From: Ruminiclostridium sp.
GTDB lineage: Bacteria > Bacillota > Clostridia > Oscillospirales > Oscillospiraceae
Reading direction: 5' to 3'
DNA: 33,340 nucleotides
Assembly: GCA_017435425.1 (NCBI GenBank)
Contig: JAFSFC010000062.1
Location: forward strand, 1-33,340
Both the position numbers and the translations under genes were made by a program. Below, one piece after another: positions 22,198 through 30,043 of this stretch (position 1 is its first letter; every line of letters starts with the position of its first letter). A model generated the notes under the pieces. The model saw only the letters and a program-made list of their open reading frames with translations. It was not told the DNA's origin and ran no database searches.

Positions 22198-22231
22198 AAA
22201 AAGCACGCAGGTTTTTCCTGCGTGCTTTTTT
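22198..22231. terminator. Bidirectional terminator
   Basis: AAAAAGCACGCAGG / CCTGCGTGCTTTTT around a T-rich loop. It ends the forward RNA of unit E and the convergent flavodoxin-ferredoxin gene. Confidence 0.92.
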
Positions 22232-22254
22232 CGTATGTGGAGTCTGTCAAAGGG

Positions 22255-23073
22255 TCAAATGTACAGGTCGGGGCTCTTTCTGGGCCAGGAGAAGCGGTCC
22301 TCCAGGTCCTCCTTGTGGATGATGAAGTTGGGGGCGTCGAAGAACTTGGCGTGTTCGGGGCAGTACTTCACGCAGCGGTTGCACTTCATGCAGGGGCCGG
22401 AGACGATGGTCTCGTCCTCCAGGTCGATGGAGCCCAGGGGACATTCCTTGGCGCAGATGCCGCAGTGGGTGCAGGACTCGGGGTCGGTGGAGACCTTGAC
22501 CTTCAGGATGTTCAGGGGGTTGCCCTCCCGGTCTCTGGGGGTGTAGTAGGGGCCCACGGGGTTGTTGCCCTTGACCTTGGCGGAGATGGGGCCATCAGCA
22601 TCCCCCTTCATCCAGATCTGATCGGCGAAGCCCCCGGCGATGGTCAGGTCGCTGATGTCAGGGCGGCCGGCGTTCTGGGTCTGGGAGAAGGAGTGCTGGC
22701 AGGAGAAGGCTGCGGCACCCAGGGTGGTGAAGCCATTGCCTTCCAGGGTCAGGCAGAGCTCCATGAGGCCGTCGTCAAAGCTGCGGTTGCCGTAGCACAC
22801 CACGGGAACGGCATAAGCGCCATTGCCCTGGACGGAGGAGACGTACTTGATGAGCAGGTTGGGCACCCGTCCGGCATAGACGGGGGTGCCGAAGACCACC
22901 AGATCCCCTTCGCCGAAGGTTTTGGGTTCCTTCCGGACGGGGGCGGGGGTAAAGTCGAAGGTCTTCAGTTCCACGCCGGCCTGCTGGGCCAGACGCTGGG
23001 CGATCCGGGTGACGACCTTCTTGGTGGTGTCGGTGGCGCTGAAGTATGCCGCCCACACGGTATTGATTTTCAT
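22255..23073 (-). CDS. EFR1-type flavodoxin/ferredoxin fusion protein
   Basis: A 272-residue protein. The N-terminal part is a flavodoxin-like domain (VWAAYFSATDTTKKVVTRIA for FMN phosphate binding; VVFGTPVYAGRVPNLL), and the C-terminal part (from about 195) has two 4Fe-4S motifs, CTHCGICAKECP and CMKCNRCVKYCP. It is a soluble electron carrier common in anaerobes. The ATG at 23073 has AAAGGGG about 10 nt upstream. Its promoter is at 23108-23135. Monocistronic, convergent with array unit E. Confidence 0.87.
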   Translation of the reverse strand: MKINTVWAAYFSATDTTKKVVTRIAQRLAQQAGVELKTFDFTPAPVRKEPKTFGEGDLVVFGTPVYAGRVPNLLIKYVSSVQGNGAYAVPVVCYGNRSFDDGLMELCLTLEGNGFTTLGAAAFSCQHSFSQTQNAGRPDISDLTIAGGFADQIWMKGDADGPISAKVKGNNPVGPYYTPRDREGNPLNILKVKVSTDPESCTHCGICAKECPLGSIDLEDETIVSGPCMKCNRCVKYCPEHAKFFDAPNFIIHKEDLEDRFSWPRKSPDLYI

Positions 23074-23107
23074 GGGAAAAACCCCTTTCCGTTGTTGTGT
23101 TGACTCT

Positions 23108-23135
23108 ATTATAACGGAATTCTGAAAAAAGTAAA
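23108..23135 (-). promoter_or_regulatory. Promoter of the flavodoxin-ferredoxin gene
   Basis: TATAAT (reverse of 23108-23113), 16 bp, TTTACT (reverse of 23130-23135). Confidence 0.65.
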
Positions 23136-23223
23136 CGGGTAGGGAAGAGGATGGGGGAGAAACCTGTTTTCTCCAGGAAAAAAGTATGATAAAATAAAGA
23201 AAACCGGAAAGGGGGCGAGCCTT

Positions 23224-23841
23224 ATGAAAAAGTGGGCAGTTGTGGGGGTTTTTGCTGCTGCGATCCTGGGTTTTCTGCTCATCGGGACGTATCAGGATCA
23301 GAAGTACCCCATCCAGCCGGACCAAAGCAACCTGCTGGAAGAGGTCACCTGGTGGGTGAACCGGGGGTATGACCAGCCTGTGCTGGATGATATCCAGATC
23401 TATTCCGGTCTTGGGATCGGAGAGCAGCTCTACTATCTGATCCAGGTGGAAGACCAGCTTGGTATGGCCTATCTGGAACAGGGGCCCAATGGAAACTACC
23501 GCATGGCCGGGTCCAGCTACGGCAGCGGAAACTTCCATTTTGAAGAGTTGGAGCATGACGGTGTGCGGTTTGTTCTCCTGGGCGGCAAAAATGAGTATTT
23601 TGACATTGCTTCCATAGAATTTGAGATGGAGGATACGGTTTATCGGGCAGAGCTTCCGCCGGGCGACCGATTCCTGACCAAGATCGAGATCCATCCGCCT
23701 GCAGACCCCAATGCCCCCCTGCGTCATATCGACGTGAACACCATCCGCTTTTACGATGCCGAGGGGCAGGACATCACCGACCAGATCCCCTGGAACGGGA
23801 TGCGGCCCTGGGACGGGGCAGCCTCTGTCACCCAAAACTAA
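23224..23841 (+). CDS. Membrane-anchored or secreted protein of unknown function
   Basis: A 205-residue protein with an N-terminal hydrophobic anchor (MKKWAVVGVFAAAILGFLLI), then a soluble part rich in acidic and aromatic residues, predicted extracellular. Sequences such as YYLIQVEDQLGMAYLEQG and HIDVNTIRFYDAEGQDI do not match a family I know. AAAGGGGG precedes the ATG. A TATGAT/TAAAAT-rich stretch near 23187-23200 may be its promoter. Confidence 0.65.
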   Translation: MKKWAVVGVFAAAILGFLLIGTYQDQKYPIQPDQSNLLEEVTWWVNRGYDQPVLDDIQIYSGLGIGEQLYYLIQVEDQLGMAYLEQGPNGNYRMAGSSYGSGNFHFEELEHDGVRFVLLGGKNEYFDIASIEFEMEDTVYRAELPPGDRFLTKIEIHPPADPNAPLRHIDVNTIRFYDAEGQDITDQIPWNGMRPWDGAASVTQN

Positions 23842-23848
23842 GTATCAG

Positions 23849-23877
23849 TTGATTTTTTCAGCCTGACTCCATATAAT
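23849..23877 (+). promoter_or_regulatory. Promoter of the VanW operon
   Basis: TTGATT (23849-23854), 17 bp, TATAAT (23872-23877), 75 nt before the ATG. Confidence 0.7.
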
Positions 23878-23951
23878 ATAATCTAATCAACTACTCTGTC
23901 GAAATGGGGCATAATTTGCCTGGGATAGAATAGACCGGAAAGGATGATTCC

Positions 23952-25691
23952 ATGGGAAAGAAAAAGCCCGAATCTGAGAATAAAAAACGAAAGACCGGCC
24001 TTATTGTGGGCGGTCTGCTGGCCGTGGTCCTGATTGGCGGCTACTGTCTCCTGTGTGCCTTTGGGGGCGGCGGAAACGTCTACCCCAAGGTGGTGGTTGG
24101 TAATGTGGCCCTGGGCGGCCTCACCGTGGAAGAGGCCGAGGCGGCCATCTCCCAGGCGGTGAAGGGTCAGACCCCTGATGAGACCATGGGCGTCCACTTT
24201 GCCATCACCGACACCGAGGGCAGCACCGCCCAAGTGAAGGTTCCCATGTCCGCCGTTACCACCGACTGCCCTGCCACTGCCGCCCGGGCCTGGAATGTAG
24301 GCAATGGGGCGCATTTTGCGGCCAGAGGTGCCATTTACCTCAAGTGTCTGCTGATGGGGGAGGAAGTCCTTCCCGCCTATGAGGACACCCAGGCTCTGGA
24401 GGACCTCCTGGACGACATGGATGCCCAGATCGGCCAGGCTGCCGTGGAGAGCACCTGGGAACTGGGGGAGGAGACCATCACCTTCACCAAGGGCCAGCCG
24501 GGCAACCTCATTCAGCGAGATGAGCTGAAGACCGAAATTTTTGAACGCCTTGGCCGGGGCGAAATGGTGGCCCTGGCCGGCTCCGAGCCTCAGTTTGCCA
24601 TCCAGCTGAAGGAGGCCCTGCCGGAGGAACTGGACATGAAGGTCATCCTGAAGGAAGTGGAGACCGAGGTCCAGAACGCCGAGTTCAACAAGGCGGAGAA
24701 GATTTTTAAGACCGACAGCCAGGGTATCTCCTTTGACACCGAGGCTGCCGATGCCCTGTTTGAGTCCATGGCCTGGGGCGAGACCCAGGATCTGGACCTC
24801 ATCATCACCCAGCCCGAGACCACCCTGGCCGACCTGGAGCCCCAGCTCTACCAGGACACCCTGGGCACCTGTTCCACCAACATTTCCGGCACGGAAAACC
24901 GTGTGAAGAACATCGCCCTGGCGGCCCAGTTCTTCAACGGCACCGTCTTGATGCCCGGGGAGGAGTTCTCCTACAACGGCATCGTGGGCAGCCGACAGGC
25001 CTCCAAGGGCTTCCTGCCTGCCCCCGCCTACGTCTCCGGCCAGACCGTCCAGGAGATCGGCGGCGGTGTCTGCCAGGGCTCCTCCACCATCTACCTGGCT
25101 GCCCTCCGGGCCAACCTGGAGATCGTGGAGCGCTACCCCCACGGCTATATCACCCGGTATGTGCCCGATGGCATGGATGCCACCGTGTACTACGGGGTGA
25201 AGGACTTCCGGTTCAAAAATGACACCCCCTTCCCCATCAAGGTGGTGGGCTCCGTGTCCGGCCGGACCCTGACCGTGAACATTATGGGTACCAAGCACAA
25301 CAACATCACCGTGGAGATGACCAATCAGACGGTGGGCACCACCGGCTACAACACCGTGTACAAGGTGGACAACGGCCTGTCCGCCGGGCGCACCTACGTG
25401 GATGTGACTCCTTATGCCGGCTACACCATCAAGGTCTACCGGAACCTCTATGAGAACGGCAAGCACCTGGAGACCAAACTGGAGAGCACCAGTGTCTACC
25501 GCAGCCGGGACCAGGTCATTATGGTCAGCCCTGCCGATGCCTACAAGTACGGCATCCCGGGCTACTCTGCTCCGGCCCCCAAGCCTGAGCCGACGCCGGA
25601 ACCCACGCCGACACCTGCTCCCGCACCCACGCCTACCCCTCCTGCAGAGGAGACCACCCCGCCTGCAGAGACCACCACCCCTGCAGTTTAA
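23952..25691 (+). CDS. VanW-domain cell-wall protein (YoaR-like)
   Basis: A 579-residue protein. Residues 1-14 are basic, about 15-36 form a membrane anchor, followed by two peptidoglycan-binding-4-type regions (from VVVGNVALGGLTVEEAEAAI to about 310). The VanW domain (about 320-440) has AAQFFNGTVLMPGEEFSYN, IGGGVCQGSSTIYLAALRAN and DATVYYGVKDFRFKND. A G5-like stretch and a Pro/Thr-rich tail (PEPTPEPTPTPAP) end the protein. VanW proteins are linked to the cell envelope, with uncertain biochemistry. It is the first gene of a three-gene operon, 15 nt before the next start. Confidence 0.88.
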   Translation: MGKKKPESENKKRKTGLIVGGLLAVVLIGGYCLLCAFGGGGNVYPKVVVGNVALGGLTVEEAEAAISQAVKGQTPDETMGVHFAITDTEGSTAQVKVPMSAVTTDCPATAARAWNVGNGAHFAARGAIYLKCLLMGEEVLPAYEDTQALEDLLDDMDAQIGQAAVESTWELGEETITFTKGQPGNLIQRDELKTEIFERLGRGEMVALAGSEPQFAIQLKEALPEELDMKVILKEVETEVQNAEFNKAEKIFKTDSQGISFDTEAADALFESMAWGETQDLDLIITQPETTLADLEPQLYQDTLGTCSTNISGTENRVKNIALAAQFFNGTVLMPGEEFSYNGIVGSRQASKGFLPAPAYVSGQTVQEIGGGVCQGSSTIYLAALRANLEIVERYPHGYITRYVPDGMDATVYYGVKDFRFKNDTPFPIKVVGSVSGRTLTVNIMGTKHNNITVEMTNQTVGTTGYNTVYKVDNGLSAGRTYVDVTPYAGYTIKVYRNLYENGKHLETKLESTSVYRSRDQVIMVSPADAYKYGIPGYSAPAPKPEPTPEPTPTPAPAPTPTPPAEETTPPAETTTPAV

Positions 25692-25706
25692 CGGAAAGGA
25701 AAGACT

Positions 25707-26624
25707 ATGACCCATCGATTCCCTCTTCGCCGGGAGATCAAATCCCAGGCGAAAAAACTTATGATGAACCCCCTGTGTCTGCGGGCCACCCTGATGCTGG
25801 TCTGCATGAGTGTAGGCCTCTTTGGCATCCGCTCTGTGACCGGCTCCAACCTGACCATGGGTCTGGTGAATCTGGCGGACTATGCAGACACCGCCACCGG
25901 CATCTATCCCAATGCCGAGGGCTTCAGCATCATTCTGCGCATGGACCTGACCCAGATGGTGATGGCCATCCCTGTGGCCTATGACCAGCTGGTCCGGTTC
26001 GGCATCATGATGCTCATTGCCTATCTGGTCCTGTCCCCCCTGCGTCTGGGGGCCATGGAACAGTATTGGTCCACCCTGCGGGGGGACACCCAGCAGCAGA
26101 TGACCAACGTGACCCAGTGGTTCCGACAGAAAAACCGCTTCGGCAAGGCTCTGGTGGTGGAGGGCCTCATCCAGGGCGTGGTTCGTTTCGTCGGTATGGC
26201 CTGCGCCGCCCCGGCCTTTTACCTGTATTACATCTTCTACAGCAACGTGAAGACGGTGGATGACCTGACCACGTCCATGGTGATGCTCCAGAATGGAGCC
26301 GCGTTCCTGGCTATTTTTGCCGGGCTCCTGTGGCTGTGGCTCCACAGTGCCACGCTGCCCATCCGCTACTGTCTGGCGGCACACCCGGAGTACACCCTGG
26401 GCCAGGTCTTTTCCCGTGGCTGGGCCAGCATGAAGGGCTACCGGATGAAGTTCTTCTGGTTCCGAACCACGCTGCTCCCCTGGTTCTTCTTCTCCCAGCT
26501 GACCTACAACATCCTGGACCTGTACGTGACCCCCTACACCTCCATGGCCAGTATGGTATACGTCCAGGCGTGTGCCAGGGACCGGGCGGCCTGGGAAAAC
26601 GGCCGGGAGGAACTGGCAGAATAA
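25707..26624 (+). CDS. DUF975-like multi-span membrane protein
   Basis: A 305-residue membrane protein with about six spans. The layout fits DUF975-type proteins: an N-terminal amphipathic part (REIKSQAKKLM), a loop with LRLGAMEQYW, and the late motif FSRGWASMKGYRMKFFWF followed by a final span. Function unknown. It has GGAAAGG upstream and sits in an operon with the VanW protein and the following anchored protein, suggesting envelope work. Confidence 0.6.
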   Translation: MTHRFPLRREIKSQAKKLMMNPLCLRATLMLVCMSVGLFGIRSVTGSNLTMGLVNLADYADTATGIYPNAEGFSIILRMDLTQMVMAIPVAYDQLVRFGIMMLIAYLVLSPLRLGAMEQYWSTLRGDTQQQMTNVTQWFRQKNRFGKALVVEGLIQGVVRFVGMACAAPAFYLYYIFYSNVKTVDDLTTSMVMLQNGAAFLAIFAGLLWLWLHSATLPIRYCLAAHPEYTLGQVFSRGWASMKGYRMKFFWFRTTLLPWFFFSQLTYNILDLYVTPYTSMASMVYVQACARDRAAWENGREELAE

Positions 26625-26636
26625 GGAGGAAGCAGA

Positions 26637-27311
26637 ATGAAAGAGAATAAGAAAGGCAAAAAGACTCTCTATTGGGGTGTTGCCATTGTGGCGGCCATCG
26701 CTTTGCTGGTGGTCCTGATCGTCTTGGACTGTTCCATTGGGATCGCCCTTGGGGCCGGTGTGGGCCTGCTTGTGGCGGCCTTCCTGCTGCGGTCCTGGCT
26801 GGATATGTCCTACTTCCGAAAACTGGGCAAGCAGGTGGATGCCATCCTCCCTCTGCTCCATCAGGACCCGGACCAGTACATCGAAAAGCTCAACGCCATT
26901 ATGGGGGACCCCACCTCCCTGGGCCTAAAGCAGAGCAAGAACATCAACCTGGCGGCGGCCTACTGCCAGAAGGGGGCCTATCGCATTGCGGCTGACCTGC
27001 TGGAGAAGCTGGACCCCAAGCTGCTGCCCCCCAACCAGAAGGGGATCTACTGGGCAGACTATGCCCTGACCCAGTTCCACCTGAACCGGAAGCGGAAGGC
27101 TGTGGAGATCCTGGAGGATCAGCGGGAGGAACTGACCCCTCTCCGGGGCAGTGCCGGTACGGGCGCCCTTATGGCCGTGCTGGAGGTCTACCGCCTCATG
27201 GCCATGGGCGAGAAGGACCTGGCAAGGGAGGCTCTGGCCGAGCTGAAAGAACGCTGGCCGGAGGACACCATCCGCCGGGAGATCGCCCAGCTGGAAAAGG
27301 AGCTGAAGTAA
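26637..27311 (+). CDS. Membrane-anchored helical-repeat (TPR-like) protein
   Basis: A 224-residue protein with two hydrophobic spans at about 11-30 and 33-52, then an all-helical part with TPR-like spacing (NINLAAAYCQKGAYRIAADL, YWADYALTQFHLNRKRKAVE and LMAMGEKDLAREALAELKE). It probably binds partner proteins at the membrane. AAGGAGG lies 9 nt before the ATG, 12 nt after the previous stop. Last gene of the VanW operon; a repeat copy and terminator follow. Confidence 0.7.
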   Translation: MKENKKGKKTLYWGVAIVAAIALLVVLIVLDCSIGIALGAGVGLLVAAFLLRSWLDMSYFRKLGKQVDAILPLLHQDPDQYIEKLNAIMGDPTSLGLKQSKNINLAAAYCQKGAYRIAADLLEKLDPKLLPPNQKGIYWADYALTQFHLNRKRKAVEILEDQREELTPLRGSAGTGALMAVLEVYRLMAMGEKDLAREALAELKERWPEDTIRREIAQLEKELK

Positions 27312-27477
27312 CGGAAAAGGCAGAGCCTTTTCCGTTAAACGGGATTGCGGCCTGCTGCGCGCGCCCGCTGGGCACACTAACAGGCCGAGAAGTGTTTTTG
27401 CCGACATACATGCTGCCGGCAAAAACGGATCGAGCTTTATTTCGCCACTGCGGCGGCGAAACTCTACGAGGTTTTTT
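27311..27477 (+). repeat. Dispersed structured repeat, copy F (forward orientation, away from the array)
   Basis: It begins with ACGGAAAAGGC / GCCTTTTCCGT, continues GGCCTGCTGCGCGC ... ACAGGCCGAGAAG, hairpin TTTTTGCCGACA ... TGCCGGCAAAAA, and TTTCGCC...GGCGAAA with CTCTACGAGG and TTTTTT. As in the array, it sits downstream of a transcription unit in the same orientation, but here without promoter or micro-ORF. Confidence 0.85.
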
Positions 27478-27486
27478 GGCAATTTG

Positions 27487-27517
27487 AAAGCCCGACTGCG
27501 AAAGCAGTCGGGCTTTT
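27487..27517. terminator. Bidirectional terminator
   Basis: AAAGCCCGACTGC-GAAA-GCAGTCGGGCTTT with flanking T's, between the VanW operon and the convergent dipeptidase gene. Confidence 0.93.
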
Positions 27518-27531
27518 CGTTTGTCAGGATA

Positions 27532-28926
27532 TCAGGCGCACAGCTCGATGATCACCTGGGTGAAAATCTTGGCTGCGGTGAGCAGGTCTGCCACGTTCAC
27601 CTTTTCGTCAGGGCCGTGGAGGTTGGAGACGAAACCGGGCATAGAGGCGCCGAAGGCCACGCCGCCGGGGATGCCGTGGACGTAGGTGCCGCCGCCGATG
27701 CACAGGCATTCACTCTTCCGGCCGCTGTACATCTCATAGCACTTGGCCAGGGTCTGGATAAAGGGAGAGTCGGCGGGGACGTGGTGGGGCGGGTCGATCT
27801 CGCCCTTCACGGTCCAGCCGAACTGGCCCATGGCGGCCTCGGTGACCAGACGGGTGTTCTCGTCGTTGGCGCACAGAGGAGTGCGGCTGTCGAAGCGGCC
27901 CTCAAAGCCGGTTCCGTTCAGGTCGATGCGGGTGAAGGCCAGGCTCAGGTGGCCGGACAGCTCGTCGGACTGGGCGATGCCCAGGGCCTGGCCGGTGAAG
28001 TCCCCGTGGGGGAAGAGGTCCCGCAGGGTGCGGATGGTCTGGGTGGAGGGGCAGTCTGCCAGGGGCAGGGCGGCCAGCAGAGCCACCAGAGCGGTCTGGG
28101 CGTTGCGGCCCTCCTGGGGGGTGGAGCCGTGGGCCCCCTGACCGACGGCCAGGATGTGGACGCCATCCTCCTGCTGGGTCAGGGTGAAGGTGATGCCCTC
28201 CAGACCCAGGGTGGGGATGACGGACTGGATCTCTTCGGCGGTGAGGCCTGCCACCAGGGCGTTGGCCTTGGGGGGGACCATGTTCAGCCGGGGGCCGCCG
28301 GTGAGGCTGGTCACCCGGGGAAGAGCGGCCTCCTGGTCCCAGGAAGCGGAGAAGGTGGGCTGATAGTGGCCCTTTTCGATGTTGATGATGGGGAAGTCTG
28401 CGTCGGGGGAGATGGTGTAGGGGGCATGGGAATGACGGTCGAAATACCAATCAATGTCCCGGAAGCCGGTCTCTTCGTCGGTGCCCAGGATCATGCGGAC
28501 ATTCTTCTTCAGGGGAATGCCCAGGTCCTTCACGGCCTTCATGGCCAGGAGAGCGGCCACCATGGGGCCCTTGTCGTCGTCGGTGCCCCGGCCGTAGAGG
28601 AGGCCGTCCACCAGCTTGGGCTGGAAGGGTTGAGTGACCGTCCAGCCTTCCCCGCCGTCCACCACATCCAGGTGGCCCAGGATGTGCAGGGCGGTCTCCT
28701 GGTCGTTCAGATCCACGGTGCCTACGTAACCCTCCAGGTTTTCCCCGGGCAGGCCCCATTCGGCGGAGAGCTTCAGCATTTCCTCCAGGGCGGCGGCGGG
28801 GCCGGGACCAAAGGGCATGCCGGGCTGGGCTTCGCCGATGGTGCTGTCGATGCGGACCAGGCGGGAGACGGTTTCGATGAGCTGGGTCTCCTTGTCTGCA
28901 AAATACGCATGGATGCGGTGCTGCAT
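27532..28926 (-). CDS. Sapep/PepV-type metallo-dipeptidase
   Basis: A 464-residue M20-family peptidase. Metal ligands are seen in HLDVV (85-89), GRGTDDDKG (112-120) and DEETG (150-154); the catalytic-domain end carries CIGGGTYVHGIPGGVAFG. PepV-type enzymes cleave dipeptides, including some with D-residues, in the cytoplasm. The ATG overlaps the regulator stop as TAATG, so it is translationally coupled to the upstream YheO-like regulator. Confidence 0.88.
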   Translation of the reverse strand: MQHRIHAYFADKETQLIETVSRLVRIDSTIGEAQPGMPFGPGPAAALEEMLKLSAEWGLPGENLEGYVGTVDLNDQETALHILGHLDVVDGGEGWTVTQPFQPKLVDGLLYGRGTDDDKGPMVAALLAMKAVKDLGIPLKKNVRMILGTDEETGFRDIDWYFDRHSHAPYTISPDADFPIINIEKGHYQPTFSASWDQEAALPRVTSLTGGPRLNMVPPKANALVAGLTAEEIQSVIPTLGLEGITFTLTQQEDGVHILAVGQGAHGSTPQEGRNAQTALVALLAALPLADCPSTQTIRTLRDLFPHGDFTGQALGIAQSDELSGHLSLAFTRIDLNGTGFEGRFDSRTPLCANDENTRLVTEAAMGQFGWTVKGEIDPPHHVPADSPFIQTLAKCYEMYSGRKSECLCIGGGTYVHGIPGGVAFGASMPGFVSNLHGPDEKVNVADLLTAAKIFTQVIIELCA

Positions 28927-29570
28927 TAGAGTTCCTCCTGTTCGATGCCCTCTGCGGGCTTGCCGTTCACTTCGTCCAGATACTTGTAGATGGTGTACCG
29001 GGAGACCCCCAGGTGGGTGGCCACATAGGGGACGGCCCGGCGGTAGGAGAAGGCGTCCATCTCCTTCAGGTGCTCGATGACCCGGATGCGGTCGGACTTG
29101 TTCATGTCCCGGACGGGCTTGCCGATGCGCAGAACGGCTGCGTCAAAAATCTCGCCAATGCCGCCGTCCTGGGGCTTGTAGATGGCGCTGCGGAAGTCCA
29201 CCTCGGTGTGCATCAGGTCCAGCAGGACCCGGTTGGCGTAGGACAGGGGGGTGAAGTCATAGTTGATGCCGAAGGCAAAGTGATAGTCATCCCCCTTGAT
29301 GGAAAAGGTGGAGCTCTTGGTCTGCTGCCCGTTGGGGGTCACGGCCAGCAGATTCACCATGTCTCCGTCCAGGGTCACGTCCTGTTCGATACCGGTGACG
29401 TCCTGGGTGGAGCCCACGGAGCGGCCGGAGACGTGGCTGTTGTAGATGGCCAGGATGGGGTGGAGGGGATCGGTCAGGTCGTTGATGACGGTCTCGCAGT
29501 TTGCGCCGAACATTTCAGCGATGCCCTTGGCCATCCGGTCCAGCATGTCGAAGGCTTCTTCTCTGGTCAT
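28926..29570 (-). CDS. YheO/DauR-like PAS and HTH regulator
   Basis: A 214-residue protein. The N-terminal PAS-like domain (about 1-115, with GANCETVINDL, HPILAIYNSHVSGRSVG and DDYHFAFGINYDFTPLSYA) matches the YheO-type sensor; the C-terminal helix-turn-helix (YVATHLGVSRYTIYKYLDE) matches the DauR-type DNA-binding end. DauR controls D-arginine use in Pseudomonas. Here the downstream coupled dipeptidase suggests a peptide or amino-acid signal. GAGGAG lies upstream of ATG 29570. Confidence 0.82.
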   Translation of the reverse strand: MTREEAFDMLDRMAKGIAEMFGANCETVINDLTDPLHPILAIYNSHVSGRSVGSTQDVTGIEQDVTLDGDMVNLLAVTPNGQQTKSSTFSIKGDDYHFAFGINYDFTPLSYANRVLLDLMHTEVDFRSAIYKPQDGGIGEIFDAAVLRIGKPVRDMNKSDRIRVIEHLKEMDAFSYRRAVPYVATHLGVSRYTIYKYLDEVNGKPAEGIEQEEL

Positions 29571-29603
29571 TGGTATTCTCCTCTTGGGTAATATAACATA
29601 ATA

Positions 29604-29630
29604 AAATGCCCTTCCAGGGGAAGGGCATTT
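29604..29630 (-). terminator. Terminator of secG (reverse)
   Basis: AAATGCCCTTCC / GGAAGGGCATTT, followed on the reverse strand by TATT-rich sequence. It lies between secG and the regulator gene. Confidence 0.8.
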
Positions 29631-29644
29631 CAATTGGTAAGCGA

Positions 29645-29872
29645 TCAGATGAGGGACAGGGTCAGGGTCAGCAGAACAAAGACCAGTGCGACCCACTTGG
29701 TCCACTTTGCCAGCTTGGCGTCTGCGGACTTTGCCTGATTCTTGGACAGGAAGGATTCGCTTGCACCGCCGATGGCACCCAGGCCGGAGTGCTTGCCGGA
29801 CTGACCGATGACGAAGACGATGAGGACGATGCCTGCCAGGACCTGTAAAACGGAAATGATGGTGGTAGCCAT
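29645..29872 (-). CDS. secG: Preprotein translocase subunit SecG
   Basis: A 75-residue membrane protein with two spans (about 3-22 and 54-74) and the loop IGQSGKHSGLGAIGGASESF, the conserved SecG linker. It assists SecYEG in protein export. The ATG at 29872 has AAAGGA upstream; an upstream extension to 29935 is not supported. It has its own promoter and terminator. Confidence 0.93.
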   Translation of the reverse strand: MATTIISVLQVLAGIVLIVFVIGQSGKHSGLGAIGGASESFLSKNQAKSADAKLAKWTKWVALVFVLLTLTLSLI

Positions 29873-29959
29873 AATGATGTTCCTTTCGCTTGAACTGTTT
29901 TGCTTATACTGGTTATCAAAATCTCCCGATAACACGGGGACTATAATCGACTATCCAAC

Positions 29960-29988
29960 AGGATAGCACATTCCCCTTGGTTTTGCAA
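29960..29988 (-). promoter_or_regulatory. Promoter of secG
   Basis: TTGCAA (29983-29988), 17 bp, TATCCT (29960-29965). A small CTATCC-AACA-GGATAG inverted repeat (29951-29966) overlaps the -10. Confidence 0.55.
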
Positions 29989-30043
29989 GACTTTTTTTCT
30001 TTGAGAGGAGGGAAAAGCAGCGCCTTTTCCAACAGATAGAGCC

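Noticed and set aside
18804..22231. CRISPR array
   Set aside because: Repeated parts are long, modular and spaced by hundreds of bases with promoters and terminators; no short uniform repeats with unique spacers and no cas genes.
18804..22231. Classical type I toxin-antitoxin array with hydrophobic toxin peptides
   Set aside because: The only conserved ORFs encode 8-9 residue hydrophilic peptides; no membrane-spanning small ORF is shared by the units. An antisense arrangement stays possible and is treated as hypothesis.
23883..26861. Reverse-strand open frame of about 990 codons opposite the VanW operon
   Set aside because: Shadow composition, no start context, and it crosses three well-supported forward genes.
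30011..30030. GGAAAAG...CTTTTCC hairpin downstream of the NAGPA-SLH gene
   Set aside because: Too short and without a T-run to call a terminator with confidence; it may be a fragment of the dispersed repeat but there is too little sequence to tell.
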